Assembly (NCBI GenBank): GCA_964371035.1
Contig: CAYJLG010000005.1
Location: forward strand, 1-64,000
Source of the DNA: UBA1535 sp964371035
GTDB lineage: Bacteria; Bacillota; Clostridia; Tissierellales; Sedimentibacteraceae
Direction of reading: 5' to 3'
Length of the DNA: 64,000 nt
Positions 26,275-34,999 of this stretch are shown one piece after another; the stretch's first letter is position 1, and the number at the start of each line of letters is the position of its first letter. The position numbers were made by a program, and so were the translations under genes. The notes below the pieces were generated by a model. The model was not told the origin of the DNA, ran no database searches, and worked only from the letters and a program-made list of their open reading frames with translations.

Positions 26275-28482
26275 CTATGAAGAAAACATTCCTGAAATAG
26301 AAGCCATTTGCTCGTTCATAGAAGCTAATGCAGTCTCTAGTGCCGTAAATTGAGACCAGTAACGTTCTCTTTCTTCTTCCATCTTTTCTATCATCTCTTG
26401 TATCGCGTCTTCATATTCGCTGATACGATCTGAAAGATAATTTTGATCTTCATTAGTCATTCCTACAGTACCTGAATGATCTGCCAAAATACCTTTATTA
26501 CCCATAGTACCAACGTTATTTTCAAATACTGACTGAAGTCTTACAGCTAAGCCTTGCTCTTCAGCTATATCGCTTTCTTTAGTAAATATATCTTCAACCA
26601 TGCTTGGATCTTTTGCATATGCTTCTTTAAATTTATCTTCATCAAATACAAGCTGTCCCGAATATTCGCCTGTAGGATATTCTATGCCTATATCATTAAG
26701 CATACCTGCATCTGCAACAAACCCACTCATAGCGTCTCTCATATCATAAAGTAAATCTCTGATATTTGAATCTCCAAATAAAATGCCTTCTTTAGCCTTT
26801 TCTTCCCAGTTTTCGATCTCAGTGTCCGACATTTCTTCCTTTTGTGCATCTGTAAGAGGTGAATAATCACTATCCGGTCTTTGAGATATAGCTTCATCTA
26901 GGTGATTAATTATTTTATTATATTCATCAACAAACTTAGCAACATTGCTTGCTACTTCATCAACATTGTTGTTTACATCAAAAGTAATATCTGTTTGACC
27001 TGCAGCTTGACTACTAATGTCTAAGGTTACACCGTCCAAAGTGAAATTGCTTGTGCTTCTTACAATCTCCATCTCTGAGCCATTCATAGTTGCCGTCATT
27101 TTTGTATCTGTACCTGTTTTTTCTATGTTTCCACCAAACAATGTAGCAGCTAAATTACCTTCTTTATCAGAAATATTAATAGTAGCTTGTGAACCTGTCT
27201 CGTTAGATGTAAAATTAAAAGTATCTGTAGTCCTAGAGTATGACATCGTAATCCCAAGACTTTCATCGCTATTAATCTTGCTCATAATATCGCTAACAGA
27301 ATCAGTTTCTGCAAAAGTCAAATCTTTTCCATTGACAGTAATAGTATAGTTGCCTGCATTTCCACCATCTAAAGTTGTAGTAAAATTCATTTCGTTTAAT
27401 GCTGTGTCAAGATTTGCAGAATTTGTAGAATTGTTAGTCAAACCAGTAAGTGCTGAAATGTTTTCACTAACATTTGATATAGATAAAGTATTGTTACTTC
27501 CTGTAGCCTCAAAAGAAATTTCCCCTGCTTCTAAACCTACTGTTATTTTTCCAGTTCCAAAAGCTTTATTTAATTCAGTTTGCATCGCTGTTTGCAAGTC
27601 TGTTGCGTTTGAAAGCGTAGCTGATGATAAATCGATGCTCTTAGTCACGCCGTTGTAAGTAAAGTTCATTTTATTTTCAGAAAAAACACTGTTTAAATCT
27701 ATGTTTTTTACAAATGCAGTTTCATCAACTACTTCTGAAGACATACCAGATGATCCTGCAGCTACATGTAAAATACTGCCAAATCCAGAACTAACTCCTG
27801 TGATTTCGCCAGTAAACTCAGTAGCACTACTGTTGTCTAAAAGTTTTAACTGTCCACCACTATTAACATACGTGATTCCAGTATCTTTAAGATTTTCATT
27901 TGCACCTATTTGTGTGTTTAATTCAGCTACCACATCATCTAAGGTTTCACCTGTAAAACCTTCTGAGATTTTGATAGTCCCTGTAGCCTCTCCAACTTTA
28001 ATAGTGATAGATTCACCTGCAAGTTGATTTAAAGGCATTTCTTCTGTTATAACTGCTCCATTGCCAGAAATTTTTCCATCTGTCACCTTGTGACTTGATG
28101 AATGAGAGGCTTTCGACGCAACACTTTCAATATTATTAATAACTAAATTTGCTATCGCATCAGCGTCTCCACTCACATCTACAAAATCTGATGACGGCGT
28201 AAAGTCATCTGCTTGGAAGAAGCTAGAATTAAAAATACTGCTACCTCCAACGTTAGAAAAATAAGAATCCGAAAAACCTACAAGCATATCAATTATTTCT
28301 CTGTATGCCTCTTGTTCGTATTCTACCGTTTTTTGTTCTTGATATTCTCTATCTAATTTTAATTGCGAGCTTTGCATCATCTGTTCTACTAAGCTTGCTG
28401 TATCTAAGCCGGACATTAGTCCGCCTATTGCACTTCCGTTCATCGAAGTCCCGAAAATGCTTGAAGTTGAGCTTGTCGTCAT
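26275..28482 (-). CDS. fliD: flagellar filament cap protein FliD (HAP2)
   Basis: A 735-residue filament cap protein that folds flagellin at the tip. The N-terminal heptad domain begins near residue 15 (AIGGLMSGLDTASLVEQMM), and the C-terminal domain ends in a coiled coil (MIEKMEEERERYWSQFTALETALASMNEQ, last 45 residues, split). The large middle region is rich in Thr, Ser, Asn and Asp, as exposed cap domains are; it is longer than the ~470-500 residue enterobacterial form. The ATG at 28482 is preceded by AAGGAG; the open frame six codons upstream overlaps that site. A sigma-28-like promoter lies about 50 bases upstream. Confidence 0.94.
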   Translation of the reverse strand: MTTSSTSSIFGTSMNGSAIGGLMSGLDTASLVEQMMQSSQLKLDREYQEQKTVEYEQEAYREIIDMLVGFSDSYFSNVGGSSIFNSSFFQADDFTPSSDFVDVSGDADAIANLVINNIESVASKASHSSSHKVTDGKISGNGAVITEEMPLNQLAGESITIKVGEATGTIKISEGFTGETLDDVVAELNTQIGANENLKDTGITYVNSGGQLKLLDNSSATEFTGEITGVSSGFGSILHVAAGSSGMSSEVVDETAFVKNIDLNSVFSENKMNFTYNGVTKSIDLSSATLSNATDLQTAMQTELNKAFGTGKITVGLEAGEISFEATGSNNTLSISNVSENISALTGLTNNSTNSANLDTALNEMNFTTTLDGGNAGNYTITVNGKDLTFAETDSVSDIMSKINSDESLGITMSYSRTTDTFNFTSNETGSQATINISDKEGNLAATLFGGNIEKTGTDTKMTATMNGSEMEIVRSTSNFTLDGVTLDISSQAAGQTDITFDVNNNVDEVASNVAKFVDEYNKIINHLDEAISQRPDSDYSPLTDAQKEEMSDTEIENWEEKAKEGILFGDSNIRDLLYDMRDAMSGFVADAGMLNDIGIEYPTGEYSGQLVFDEDKFKEAYAKDPSMVEDIFTKESDIAEEQGLAVRLQSVFENNVGTMGNKGILADHSGTVGMTNEDQNYLSDRISEYEDAIQEMIEKMEEERERYWSQFTALETALASMNEQMASISGMFSS

Positions 28483-28525
28483 ATTGTTTTCTCCTTTCAA
28501 AATATGATTATGTCATTATTTAATA

Positions 28526-28552
28526 TTATCGTAGCTAGAGTTTGTTTTTTTA
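28526..28552 (-). promoter_or_regulatory. candidate sigma-28 (FliA/SigD) promoter of fliD
   Basis: On the - strand TAAA (28549-28552), 15 bases and TACGATAA (28526-28533) match the TAAA-N15-GCCGATAA consensus except for two bases of the -10. It lies about 44 bases upstream of the fliD start. Late flagellar genes are the normal targets of FliA, which is encoded in this window. Confidence 0.6.
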
Positions 28553-28577
28553 TCTTCTCTAAACATAACATTTTTTA

Positions 28578-28620
28578 AACTATTAAGAGAATGTCAACTC
28601 TTTAATAGTTAACATTCTCT
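28578..28620 (-). terminator. hairpin(s) downstream of cheB, possible weak terminator
   Basis: Two mutually exclusive stems can form: AGAGAATGT with ACATTCTCT (28612-28620 and 28586-28594), or AACTATTAAAGAG with CTCTTAATAGTT. The second ends next to TTTAAAAAA on the - strand. The T-run is poor, so termination would be weak. Confidence 0.4.
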
Positions 28621-28640
28621 ACTTATAATATCGACTGATT

Positions 28641-29699
28641 TTATTTTTTGTTTAGATATTTTATTAAATGATTTGCAATTTCTGATATTGCACACTGTAC
28701 CGACACAGCCCCAATGTCAAATGCAACCTTAGGCATGCCATAAACTACACAAGAATCTTTGTCTTGTCCTATTGTGTATGCGCCTTTATTTTTCATATTC
28801 AATAGTCCAACCGAGCCATCTTTGCCCATACCTGTTAAAAGTATTCCGACAGAATTCTTGCCAACAGTATCTGCTACCGAATCAAACAATACATCGACAG
28901 AAGGACAATGTCCACTAATTTTTTCACCCAGTAGACAGGAAACGTAGTATCCCTTAGCATCTTTACATACTCTCATCTGCTTGTCTCCTGGAGCAATAAG
29001 CGCTTGACCTTTCAGTATGCGGTCACCATTTTCAGCCTCTTTGACTTCTATCTTACATATATTATTCATCCTATTTGCATACATTTTTGTAAAGCCTGCT
29101 GGCATGTGTTGTGTAACTACAACACCTGGAAAATCGACTGGCAAATTTTTAAGAATTTCAGCAATTGCTTCTGTTCCTCCAGTTGATGCTCCAATAGCTA
29201 CAACATTGTTGCATAGGCAAGTATTAAGCATTTTAACAGAATTATTGTTTAGTTTTTTTACTTCTTCTACATCAGTTTGTAATGTAGATGTTTTTTCTCT
29301 TAATTTAGCGACATTAGCTATTTTGATTTTAGATTTTACTTCAAGAAAAAACTGTTCATGTTCCCATGTATTTTTGCCTTCAGGTTTTTTCACAAAATCT
29401 ACAGCCCCTAAAATCAGTGCATCAAACACATCAAAGTTAAGTGAAGTAACTACTACTACTTTTACTTTGTTTTCTTCAAGTATTGATTCTAATAAAGAAA
29501 GTCCACTTACTTTTGGCATATTTAAATCAAGTGTAACAACATCAGGTTCGAGCTGTTTAAGTTGTTCTCTAACTTCGTCACCATCTTTTGCAACACCTAC
29601 AATTTCAATAAAAACATCATTTGATAATCCTTGTTTCAAAAAATTGCTAAATACTAAAGAGTCTTCTGCAATAAGCACCCTAATTTTATTGATTCCCAT
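28641..29699 (-). CDS. cheB: chemotaxis response regulator / protein-glutamate methylesterase CheB
   Basis: A 352-residue protein that removes methyl groups from receptor glutamates, and deamidates receptor glutamines, when phosphorylated by CheA. The receiver domain (residues 5-125) has AEDS, the phospho-acceptor Asp in VVTLDLNMPKVSG, VVTS and a late Lys in FVKKP. The linker leads to the esterase domain from about 165 with the catalytic Ser in AIGASTGGTEAI, His in VVTQHMPAGFT and Asp in LLTGMGKDGSVG. All triad residues are present. It starts 3 bases after the cheR stop codon. Confidence 0.95.
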   Translation of the reverse strand: MGINKIRVLIAEDSLVFSNFLKQGLSNDVFIEIVGVAKDGDEVREQLKQLEPDVVTLDLNMPKVSGLSLLESILEENKVKVVVVTSLNFDVFDALILGAVDFVKKPEGKNTWEHEQFFLEVKSKIKIANVAKLREKTSTLQTDVEEVKKLNNNSVKMLNTCLCNNVVAIGASTGGTEAIAEILKNLPVDFPGVVVTQHMPAGFTKMYANRMNNICKIEVKEAENGDRILKGQALIAPGDKQMRVCKDAKGYYVSCLLGEKISGHCPSVDVLFDSVADTVGKNSVGILLTGMGKDGSVGLLNMKNKGAYTIGQDKDSCVVYGMPKVAFDIGAVSVQCAISEIANHLIKYLNKK

Positions 29700-29702
29700 A
29701 AG

Positions 29703-30512
29703 TTACACCTTTTTATATATTGCCGGTTTAATATATTTAAATGATGAACAATCTCTTGGAACAGTCTCCGAATGTCCTATAAACAAATATCCTCCCGGCT
29801 TAACTGCATCATAAAGTCTAATAATCAGTTCAGATTTAGTCTTTAAATCAAAATATATCATTACATTCCTGCAAAAAACAATATCAAATCTATTCTTAAA
29901 ATTAAACGGAATCTGATTCATTAAGTTAAAAACACTAAAATCAACACTCTTTTTTATGTTGTCAGTGACTTTAAATCCTTCATTAGTTTTGACTAAATAT
30001 TTATTTTTCCATGCAATAGGCAAGTTTTTGACACTATCTTCACCGTAAATACCTAGTTTTGCTTTACTTAATACATTTTTTGAAATATCTGTAGCTACAA
30101 TGTTAATTTTCCATGCGCTTTTTTTAAAAGAAAAATATTCATCTAGAGCCATAGCAGCAGTATATGCTTCTTCTCCCGAAGAACACCCTGCACTCCACAA
30201 TTCAAGTGTTTTGTTAGTTTTTTCAGCTTCTATAGCTGGTAAAATCTGCTCTTTCATAAATTTATAATGTGTATCTTCTCTATAAAAAAACGTATGATTA
30301 GTAGTAAGTCTATTAATTAGATTAGTAACTTCTTCAGAATTATTAGTTTTAATAATTCTTATGTATTGACTAAAATTACTAATCCCTTTGCTTTCTAGAT
30401 AATTAGACATTCTTCCTTCTATTAGCTGTTTTTTATTAGAAAGATTAATCCCATAATTACTTTGTATATACGAAACAAGCTCTAAAAACTCACTTTCCGT
30501 TAATTCGATCAT
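29703..30512 (-). CDS. cheR: chemotaxis protein methyltransferase CheR
   Basis: A 269-residue SAM-dependent enzyme methylating receptor glutamates. The N-terminal helical domain (residues 1-70) precedes the catalytic domain with NHTFFYRE near 72, WSAGCSSGEEAYTAAM near 105-120 (the SAM motif), an acidic residue in VATDIS near 137 and DIVFCRNVMIYF near 208. No C-terminal receptor-tethering pentapeptide domain is needed at this length. CGGAGG precedes the ATG. It sits between cheW and cheB, giving a compact adaptation pair. Confidence 0.95.
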   Translation of the reverse strand: MIELTESEFLELVSYIQSNYGINLSNKKQLIEGRMSNYLESKGISNFSQYIRIIKTNNSEEVTNLINRLTTNHTFFYREDTHYKFMKEQILPAIEAEKTNKTLELWSAGCSSGEEAYTAAMALDEYFSFKKSAWKINIVATDISKNVLSKAKLGIYGEDSVKNLPIAWKNKYLVKTNEGFKVTDNIKKSVDFSVFNLMNQIPFNFKNRFDIVFCRNVMIYFDLKTKSELIIRLYDAVKPGGYLFIGHSETVPRDCSSFKYIKPAIYKKV

Positions 30513-30536
30513 TCTCTATCCTCCGACAAATGCAAG

Positions 30537-31007
30537 TTATTCTACCTCAAACAACTGCATGCAGTCAATGATTAATTTTACATTTCCGTTATTATTTGAT
30601 ATTCCATTTACATATCTATTGTTTTCAGAGTTAAAATGCCTTGGCGGAATCATAATATCTGACAGCTTTATATCTGTTACTTCAGCGACTGCGTCAACTA
30701 ATATTCCAACGGTAACATTGTCATGTTCCATAACGATGATACACGCTTCTTCTGTATACTCACAAATTTCTCGTCCAAATCTAGCTCTCATATCTATCAC
30801 GGGGACAATTTTCCCTCTTAAATTGATAATTCCTTTTATATAATCAGGCAATCTTGGCAAAAATGTTATTGGCTGAAAATTAACTATATCAGTAACATAT
30901 TTAATATTTATGGCATATTCTACACCAAATGTGTAAAATGACAGAAATTTTTCTACTGATGAATCATTAGATAAATTAACACTTAAGACATTATTAGTAT
31001 TTTCCAT
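30537..31007 (-). CDS. cheW: chemotaxis coupling protein CheW
   Basis: A 156-residue single-domain adaptor linking receptors to CheA. The SH3-like core has FYTFGVEYAINIKYV near 20, FLPRLPDYIKGIINLRGKIVPVIDM near 44-68 (split), and VGILVDAVAEVTDI near 100. The start at 31007 is set by GGAGGG; it overlaps the end of cheA by 14 bases, implying coupled translation. Longer in-frame starts have no binding site. Confidence 0.94.
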   Translation of the reverse strand: MENTNNVLSVNLSNDSSVEKFLSFYTFGVEYAINIKYVTDIVNFQPITFLPRLPDYIKGIINLRGKIVPVIDMRARFGREICEYTEEACIIVMEHDNVTVGILVDAVAEVTDIKLSDIMIPPRHFNSENNRYVNGISNNNGNVKLIIDCMQLFEVE

Positions 31008-33087
31008 AATTACCCTCCATAGCATTGTCGTATACAGTAAGTGCATCTAAAATCAAGCTGATACTTCCGTCTCCTAACATAGAGCATCCTGAAATACCTC
31101 TACCCTTGATATTAAATTTGTTAAGTAATACAGGCAGAGGCTTAACAACTACTTGCTGTTCTCCCAATAAACTATCCGCAAAAAGTCCAAACGATTTGTC
31201 TTCTATTTCCACAAGCACAATAATTCCATCAACTAATTCATTGATTTCTGTTTGTATATTGAAAACTTCATGCAATCTTATTATTGGATAACATTTATTT
31301 CTTAGCATTATGCCTTCGCTTCCATCGGTATTTTTAACCACATCTTTTAAATTAACATTTAATGATTGCTGAATGTTCTTAATAGGAATGATAAACTCTG
31401 TACCACCAACTACTATTTGCATTCCATCTACGATTGCAAGTGTAAGCGGAATTTTAAATGTAACTGTAGTACCTGTTCCAACTTTACTATCCAACACTAT
31501 ATTTCCACCAACATTTTCGATGTTTTTCTTAACAACGTCCATGCCCACGCCTCTTCCTGAAAATTCAGTGACAGCTTCTTTTGTGGAAAAACCTGGTAGC
31601 ATAGCTATAGAAAAAATTTCTTTTAATGTGTATTCTGATTCAGGTTTTTGAAGTAAATTTTTACTTTTCGCTTTAGTAAGTATGTATTGCGGATCTAGTC
31701 CTTTACCATCATCCTCTACAGTGATTAATATTTCACCACCTGTGTTTGAAGCAGTTAACTTGATCGTACCTTTTGGATTTTTTCCTTTTTTTATTCTGTC
31801 TTCTTTAGATTCTATACCGTGATCCATAGAATTTCTAACTACATGCATTAGAGGATCTGAAATGCCATCAACAATAGTTTTATCTACTTCGATATCATCA
31901 CCTATTAAAACAAGATCTACATCTTTTCCTAAACTTTTGCTCATGTCTCTTACTATTCTCTTCATTTTTTGGAAAACTCCAGATACAGGTACCATCCTTA
32001 GAGACATAACTATATCTTGAAGTTCATCTGTTAATTTTCTTAATTGTCTCGTAGCTTTTGTAAAACTGTCTGATTTTAACTCTATTATATCTTTATTAGA
32101 GTTAACCATAGATTCAGTTATGACTATCTCCCCAACTATATCTGATAATTTATCTAGTTTCGTAAGATTAACGCTTATCAAACTCTGCTTAGTTTGCTTT
32201 ATCGTAGTTTGAACATTTTCTTGGACTTCATCTTGCTTTGGTTGCACATAATCTATACTAGGAACTGTTTCTGTTTGTATTACAGACTCTTCTTCAATCA
32301 CATTATTATTGTTTTCTGCTCCTCCAGATTGTTCAATAATAGTAAAATCTTTAATATTAACAGCACTTTTGATTACATCTACACCTAGGTTTAAATCAGT
32401 TTTATTAGCAAAAAACACTTTAAATCCATTTTCGACAATCATTTTGATAGTGTCTGAATCAGTTTCCACGTTTTCTGGCTCATAAGTGATGTCTTGCACT
32501 ATCTCTTTAATTTGATTAACTAACATAAATGCTCTAAGATTTTCCATGCCACAGTCATCATCAAAGTGAAGATTTACACAAAAAGTATTGCCCATTAAAT
32601 TAGTATCATCTGCTTCCTTTGTTTGGACAGATATGTTTTTAATCTCTTCCCTAATATCCTCGATACGATCAGATTTAGATTTTTTTCCAGAAACTATATC
32701 TAGTAATTCGAGGATTTCTTTTTCATATTCGCTAATATTTTCTGTTAATGGAGTGTTGTCTGATATTTTAACTATTTCGCCTTTAATGAAATCAGTACAC
32801 TTAAACACCATAGTAACTAAGTCATCAGTAAACTGACTATCAACTCCGTTTTCTCTTATATAATAAAACAAGTCCTCAATCTTGTGCGATATTGTCATTA
32901 TTCCAGCAAATTGCATCATAGCTGCTGAGCCTTTAATTGTATGCATCGCTCTGAATATTTCGTTAATGTCATCAGATGTGAATTCTTTAGCATCTTCAAC
33001 TCTTAATAAAATATCATCAAGCTGTTCTAATAACGTGTTTGCTTCAAACAAAAACATGTCTATTATCGATTCAAAATTGTTTTCCAT
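30994..33087 (-). CDS. cheA: chemotaxis histidine kinase CheA
   Basis: A 697-residue kinase. The P1 phosphotransfer domain has the phosphorylated His in MHTIKGSAAM near residue 48. A P2-like segment covers roughly 160-240, an acidic/Gln-rich linker follows, and the P3 dimerisation helices lie around 285-345. The P4 ATPase domain has the N-box HVVRNSMDHGIE near 385, DDGKGLD near 430 and GRGVGMDVV near 488. The C-terminal P5 CheW-like domain starts near 515. GAGGTGG precedes the ATG at 33087. It is the first gene of the cheA-cheW-cheR-cheB operon, divergent from the FliK-like gene. Receptors are not encoded here. Confidence 0.95.
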   Translation of the reverse strand: MENNFESIIDMFLFEANTLLEQLDDILLRVEDAKEFTSDDINEIFRAMHTIKGSAAMMQFAGIMTISHKIEDLFYYIRENGVDSQFTDDLVTMVFKCTDFIKGEIVKISDNTPLTENISEYEKEILELLDIVSGKKSKSDRIEDIREEIKNISVQTKEADDTNLMGNTFCVNLHFDDDCGMENLRAFMLVNQIKEIVQDITYEPENVETDSDTIKMIVENGFKVFFANKTDLNLGVDVIKSAVNIKDFTIIEQSGGAENNNNVIEEESVIQTETVPSIDYVQPKQDEVQENVQTTIKQTKQSLISVNLTKLDKLSDIVGEIVITESMVNSNKDIIELKSDSFTKATRQLRKLTDELQDIVMSLRMVPVSGVFQKMKRIVRDMSKSLGKDVDLVLIGDDIEVDKTIVDGISDPLMHVVRNSMDHGIESKEDRIKKGKNPKGTIKLTASNTGGEILITVEDDGKGLDPQYILTKAKSKNLLQKPESEYTLKEIFSIAMLPGFSTKEAVTEFSGRGVGMDVVKKNIENVGGNIVLDSKVGTGTTVTFKIPLTLAIVDGMQIVVGGTEFIIPIKNIQQSLNVNLKDVVKNTDGSEGIMLRNKCYPIIRLHEVFNIQTEINELVDGIIVLVEIEDKSFGLFADSLLGEQQVVVKPLPVLLNKFNIKGRGISGCSMLGDGSISLILDALTVYDNAMEGNYGKY

Positions 33088-33153
33088 TTTCCACCTCTCA
33101 AAAATACTTTTCATCACGAATTTTATTTGATATATAAGTAATAATTTTATTTT

Positions 33154-33182
33154 ATTTTACAGTAAAAATCCAAATTTAGCAA
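33154..33182 (-). promoter_or_regulatory. candidate sigma-A promoter of the cheA operon
   Basis: On the - strand TTGCTA (33177-33182) and TAAAAT (33154-33159) are 17 bases apart, about 67 bases upstream of the cheA ATG. No good sigma-28 site was seen in this gap. Confidence 0.55.
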
Positions 33183-33226
33183 CAATTATTTTTTTAAAAA
33201 AAATTCTTTTTTAATATCATTTTTCA

Positions 33227-33235
33227 TGGTATAAT
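33227..33235 (+). promoter_or_regulatory. extended -10 sigma-A promoter of the + strand cluster
   Basis: TGGTATAAT is a perfect extended -10 box located 33 bases before the start codon of the FliK-like gene. The -35 region is T-rich and weak, which an extended -10 can compensate. Confidence 0.55.
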
Positions 33236-33267
33236 ATTTACAGTAACTTTTTTTGGAGGGTGTCGGC

Positions 33268-34722
33268 ATGGTTGAAAACATTAAAATTACAGCTAGTAAT
33301 ATAAACAATGCTCAAAATAATTTAAACAGGCCTAAAGCGCCTGAAAAACCAGAACTTCTATCTCCTTTTGACATGTTGGATCCAAACAGTGTTAACAAGG
33401 CTATAAAAGAAGAAGGAGCTGGTTTTAATAATCAAAATAATATTGCTTACAACCCGAATTCAGTGTTTGAAAAGTTTTTAAAAACTTTAGATATAGCACC
33501 TTCATTAGTTGACGGGATGAAAAAATTATTATTAAACAAACAATTTTTCAATGAAAACATTAAGTCAAATCCAGTGCTTAAAGCTTTTTTTGAAGAATTT
33601 ATTAAAGATATAGAGACAGACGAAGAAAAATTATTAGAATTTATAAAATTTCAGCATAACTCATATACTAAGTTTTCAGGTGCGTTTTTTAATTTTTTAA
33701 GAGATTCTCTAGCTACAAACCCAGATGATAACTTTAAAAAATTAGCAGGCAATTTTATGAAGGCTTATGATGCCTATTTATCTATTGATGATACCACAAA
33801 TGCCATTGCTAACACACTTGATCATATAAAAGATAATATTCCTAGTATTTTGAAAGACACTTTTGCTGCATTAGTAGACAAATTTATAACTAACAACCCT
33901 GACAATAGTGTAGACATTAATCTTGCACTTCTTAAAAACGATATTATTCCTTTCTTAGGAAAATACGTAGCTAAGACTAACGATTTTGGTGAAATTAGAG
34001 ATTATATTTCAGCGCTAATCCATAACATAGTTAGATTAGAAGCTGGTGAACAAAGTAGTTTTACTAATTCTACAGAAAGTTTGTTTAACTATATCAAATA
34101 CAATTTCAACTTAACTGACAGCGAACTTTCAGATTTGCGACATTCATTAATAACAAATTTCAGAAATTATTCTGATTTAAAAAACAATGCTCTTGAGCTT
34201 ATGTTCAAAATGATTGATACAGGAATTAAGGACGTTTCAAACTATACTACACAAACAACTTTTGAAAGTGTAGAAGAGAGTCTCTTAATCAATAATCATG
34301 TCCAAATTCCTCTCATACATATATTTTTACCTGTAAATTACAATGGAATTTTTATGCTTTCAGAAATGTGGATCAGTAAAGAACTCGAAGAAGATGCTGA
34401 GTCAGTAAAAAACAATAAAAAGTCAAAAAACAAAAATTCAACTGAAGTTCATAAAATTTTCTTAACGTTTGATATAGAAAATTTAGGATACTTTGAAACT
34501 GTTTTTCTATCAAAAAATGAAAATATATCGCTTGACATCTTTGTTCCAAGCGTATTAGCAAACATTTCTGATGTAATAAAAAAAGATATCTCCTCGATTA
34601 TAACTAAAAACAACTTAAATGTTTCAAATGTTTTTGTTAGCGAATGTAAGAAAAGAAGAAGATTTAACGAAGTATTTAACACAAAATTTATAAAGGAAAG
34701 TGGTATAAATGTCATCGCATAA
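33268..34722 (+). CDS. FliK-like protein (YlqG-type, C-terminal hook-length-control-like domain)
   Basis: A 484-residue protein with no signal peptide or membrane helix. The long N-terminal part is Asn- and Lys-rich and helical. The C-terminal ~140 residues begin with VPIPLIHIFLPVNYNGIFML-like sequence (here QIPLIHIFLPVNYNGIFML) and contain IFLTFDIENLGYFETVFL, the fold pattern of FliK C-terminal domains. Such genes pair with a short FlhB C-terminal homologue in many Firmicutes (the ylqG-ylqH pair of B. subtilis), as here. It is distinct from the standard fliK at 58942-60237. A role in setting export specificity is inference. The ATG at 33268 is preceded by GGAGGG. Confidence 0.65.
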   Translation: MVENIKITASNINNAQNNLNRPKAPEKPELLSPFDMLDPNSVNKAIKEEGAGFNNQNNIAYNPNSVFEKFLKTLDIAPSLVDGMKKLLLNKQFFNENIKSNPVLKAFFEEFIKDIETDEEKLLEFIKFQHNSYTKFSGAFFNFLRDSLATNPDDNFKKLAGNFMKAYDAYLSIDDTTNAIANTLDHIKDNIPSILKDTFAALVDKFITNNPDNSVDINLALLKNDIIPFLGKYVAKTNDFGEIRDYISALIHNIVRLEAGEQSSFTNSTESLFNYIKYNFNLTDSELSDLRHSLITNFRNYSDLKNNALELMFKMIDTGIKDVSNYTTQTTFESVEESLLINNHVQIPLIHIFLPVNYNGIFMLSEMWISKELEEDAESVKNNKKSKNKNSTEVHKIFLTFDIENLGYFETVFLSKNENISLDIFVPSVLANISDVIKKDISSIITKNNLNVSNVFVSECKKRRRFNEVFNTKFIKESGINVIA

Positions 34723-34999
34723 AAACTTGAAAAAAGCAGTCGCACTAAAATATGATTCCAATAAAAACGTTGCTCCGATAGTTGTGGCGTCTGGAAGTGG
34801 ATATGTCGCAACAAAAGTTGTTGAAATAGCAGAAAAAAACGGTGTGCCAATCTATAAGGATAGTTCTTTAGCTACAGTTTTGTCTCAGCTCGAATTAGGA
34901 AGAGAAGTTCCAAATGAGCTATTTAAAACTATAGTTGACATTTATGTCTATTTTTTGAAATATAATGAAGTAAAAGAAGAGGACACAATAGATGAATAA
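34709..34999 (+). CDS. FlhB C-terminal-domain homologue (YlqH/FlhX-like)
   Basis: A 96-residue soluble protein equal to the cytoplasmic C-terminal domain of FlhB/EscU. It matches FlhB after the autocleavage site: AVALKYDSNKNVAPIVVASG, then VVEIAEKNGVPIYKDSSLATVL and LELGREVPNELF. The NPTH cleavage motif itself is missing, as in YlqH. It overlaps the FliK-like gene by 14 bases, a strong sign that the two work together. It may substitute for or compete with the FlhB switch domain at the export gate; that is inferred from studies of FlhX-type proteins. Confidence 0.85.
   Translation: MSSHKNLKKAVALKYDSNKNVAPIVVASGSGYVATKVVEIAEKNGVPIYKDSSLATVLSQLELGREVPNELFKTIVDIYVYFLKYNEVKEEDTIDE

Noticed and set aside
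27017..28027. Long + strand open frames antisense to fliD
   Set aside because: They are mirror frames of a Thr/Ser/Val-rich coding region, with no start signals; the fliD frame explains the sequence.
29017..29814. A 265-codon + strand frame antisense to cheB/cheR
   Set aside because: cheB and cheR have complete catalytic motifs on the other strand; this frame has no ribosome site and no recognisable domain.
34709..34999. FlhB-like gene considered a broken flhB pseudogene
   Set aside because: It has its own start, overlaps its neighbours on both sides in operon style, and matches the known stand-alone YlqH/FlhX type; a full flhB is present at 48501-49562.
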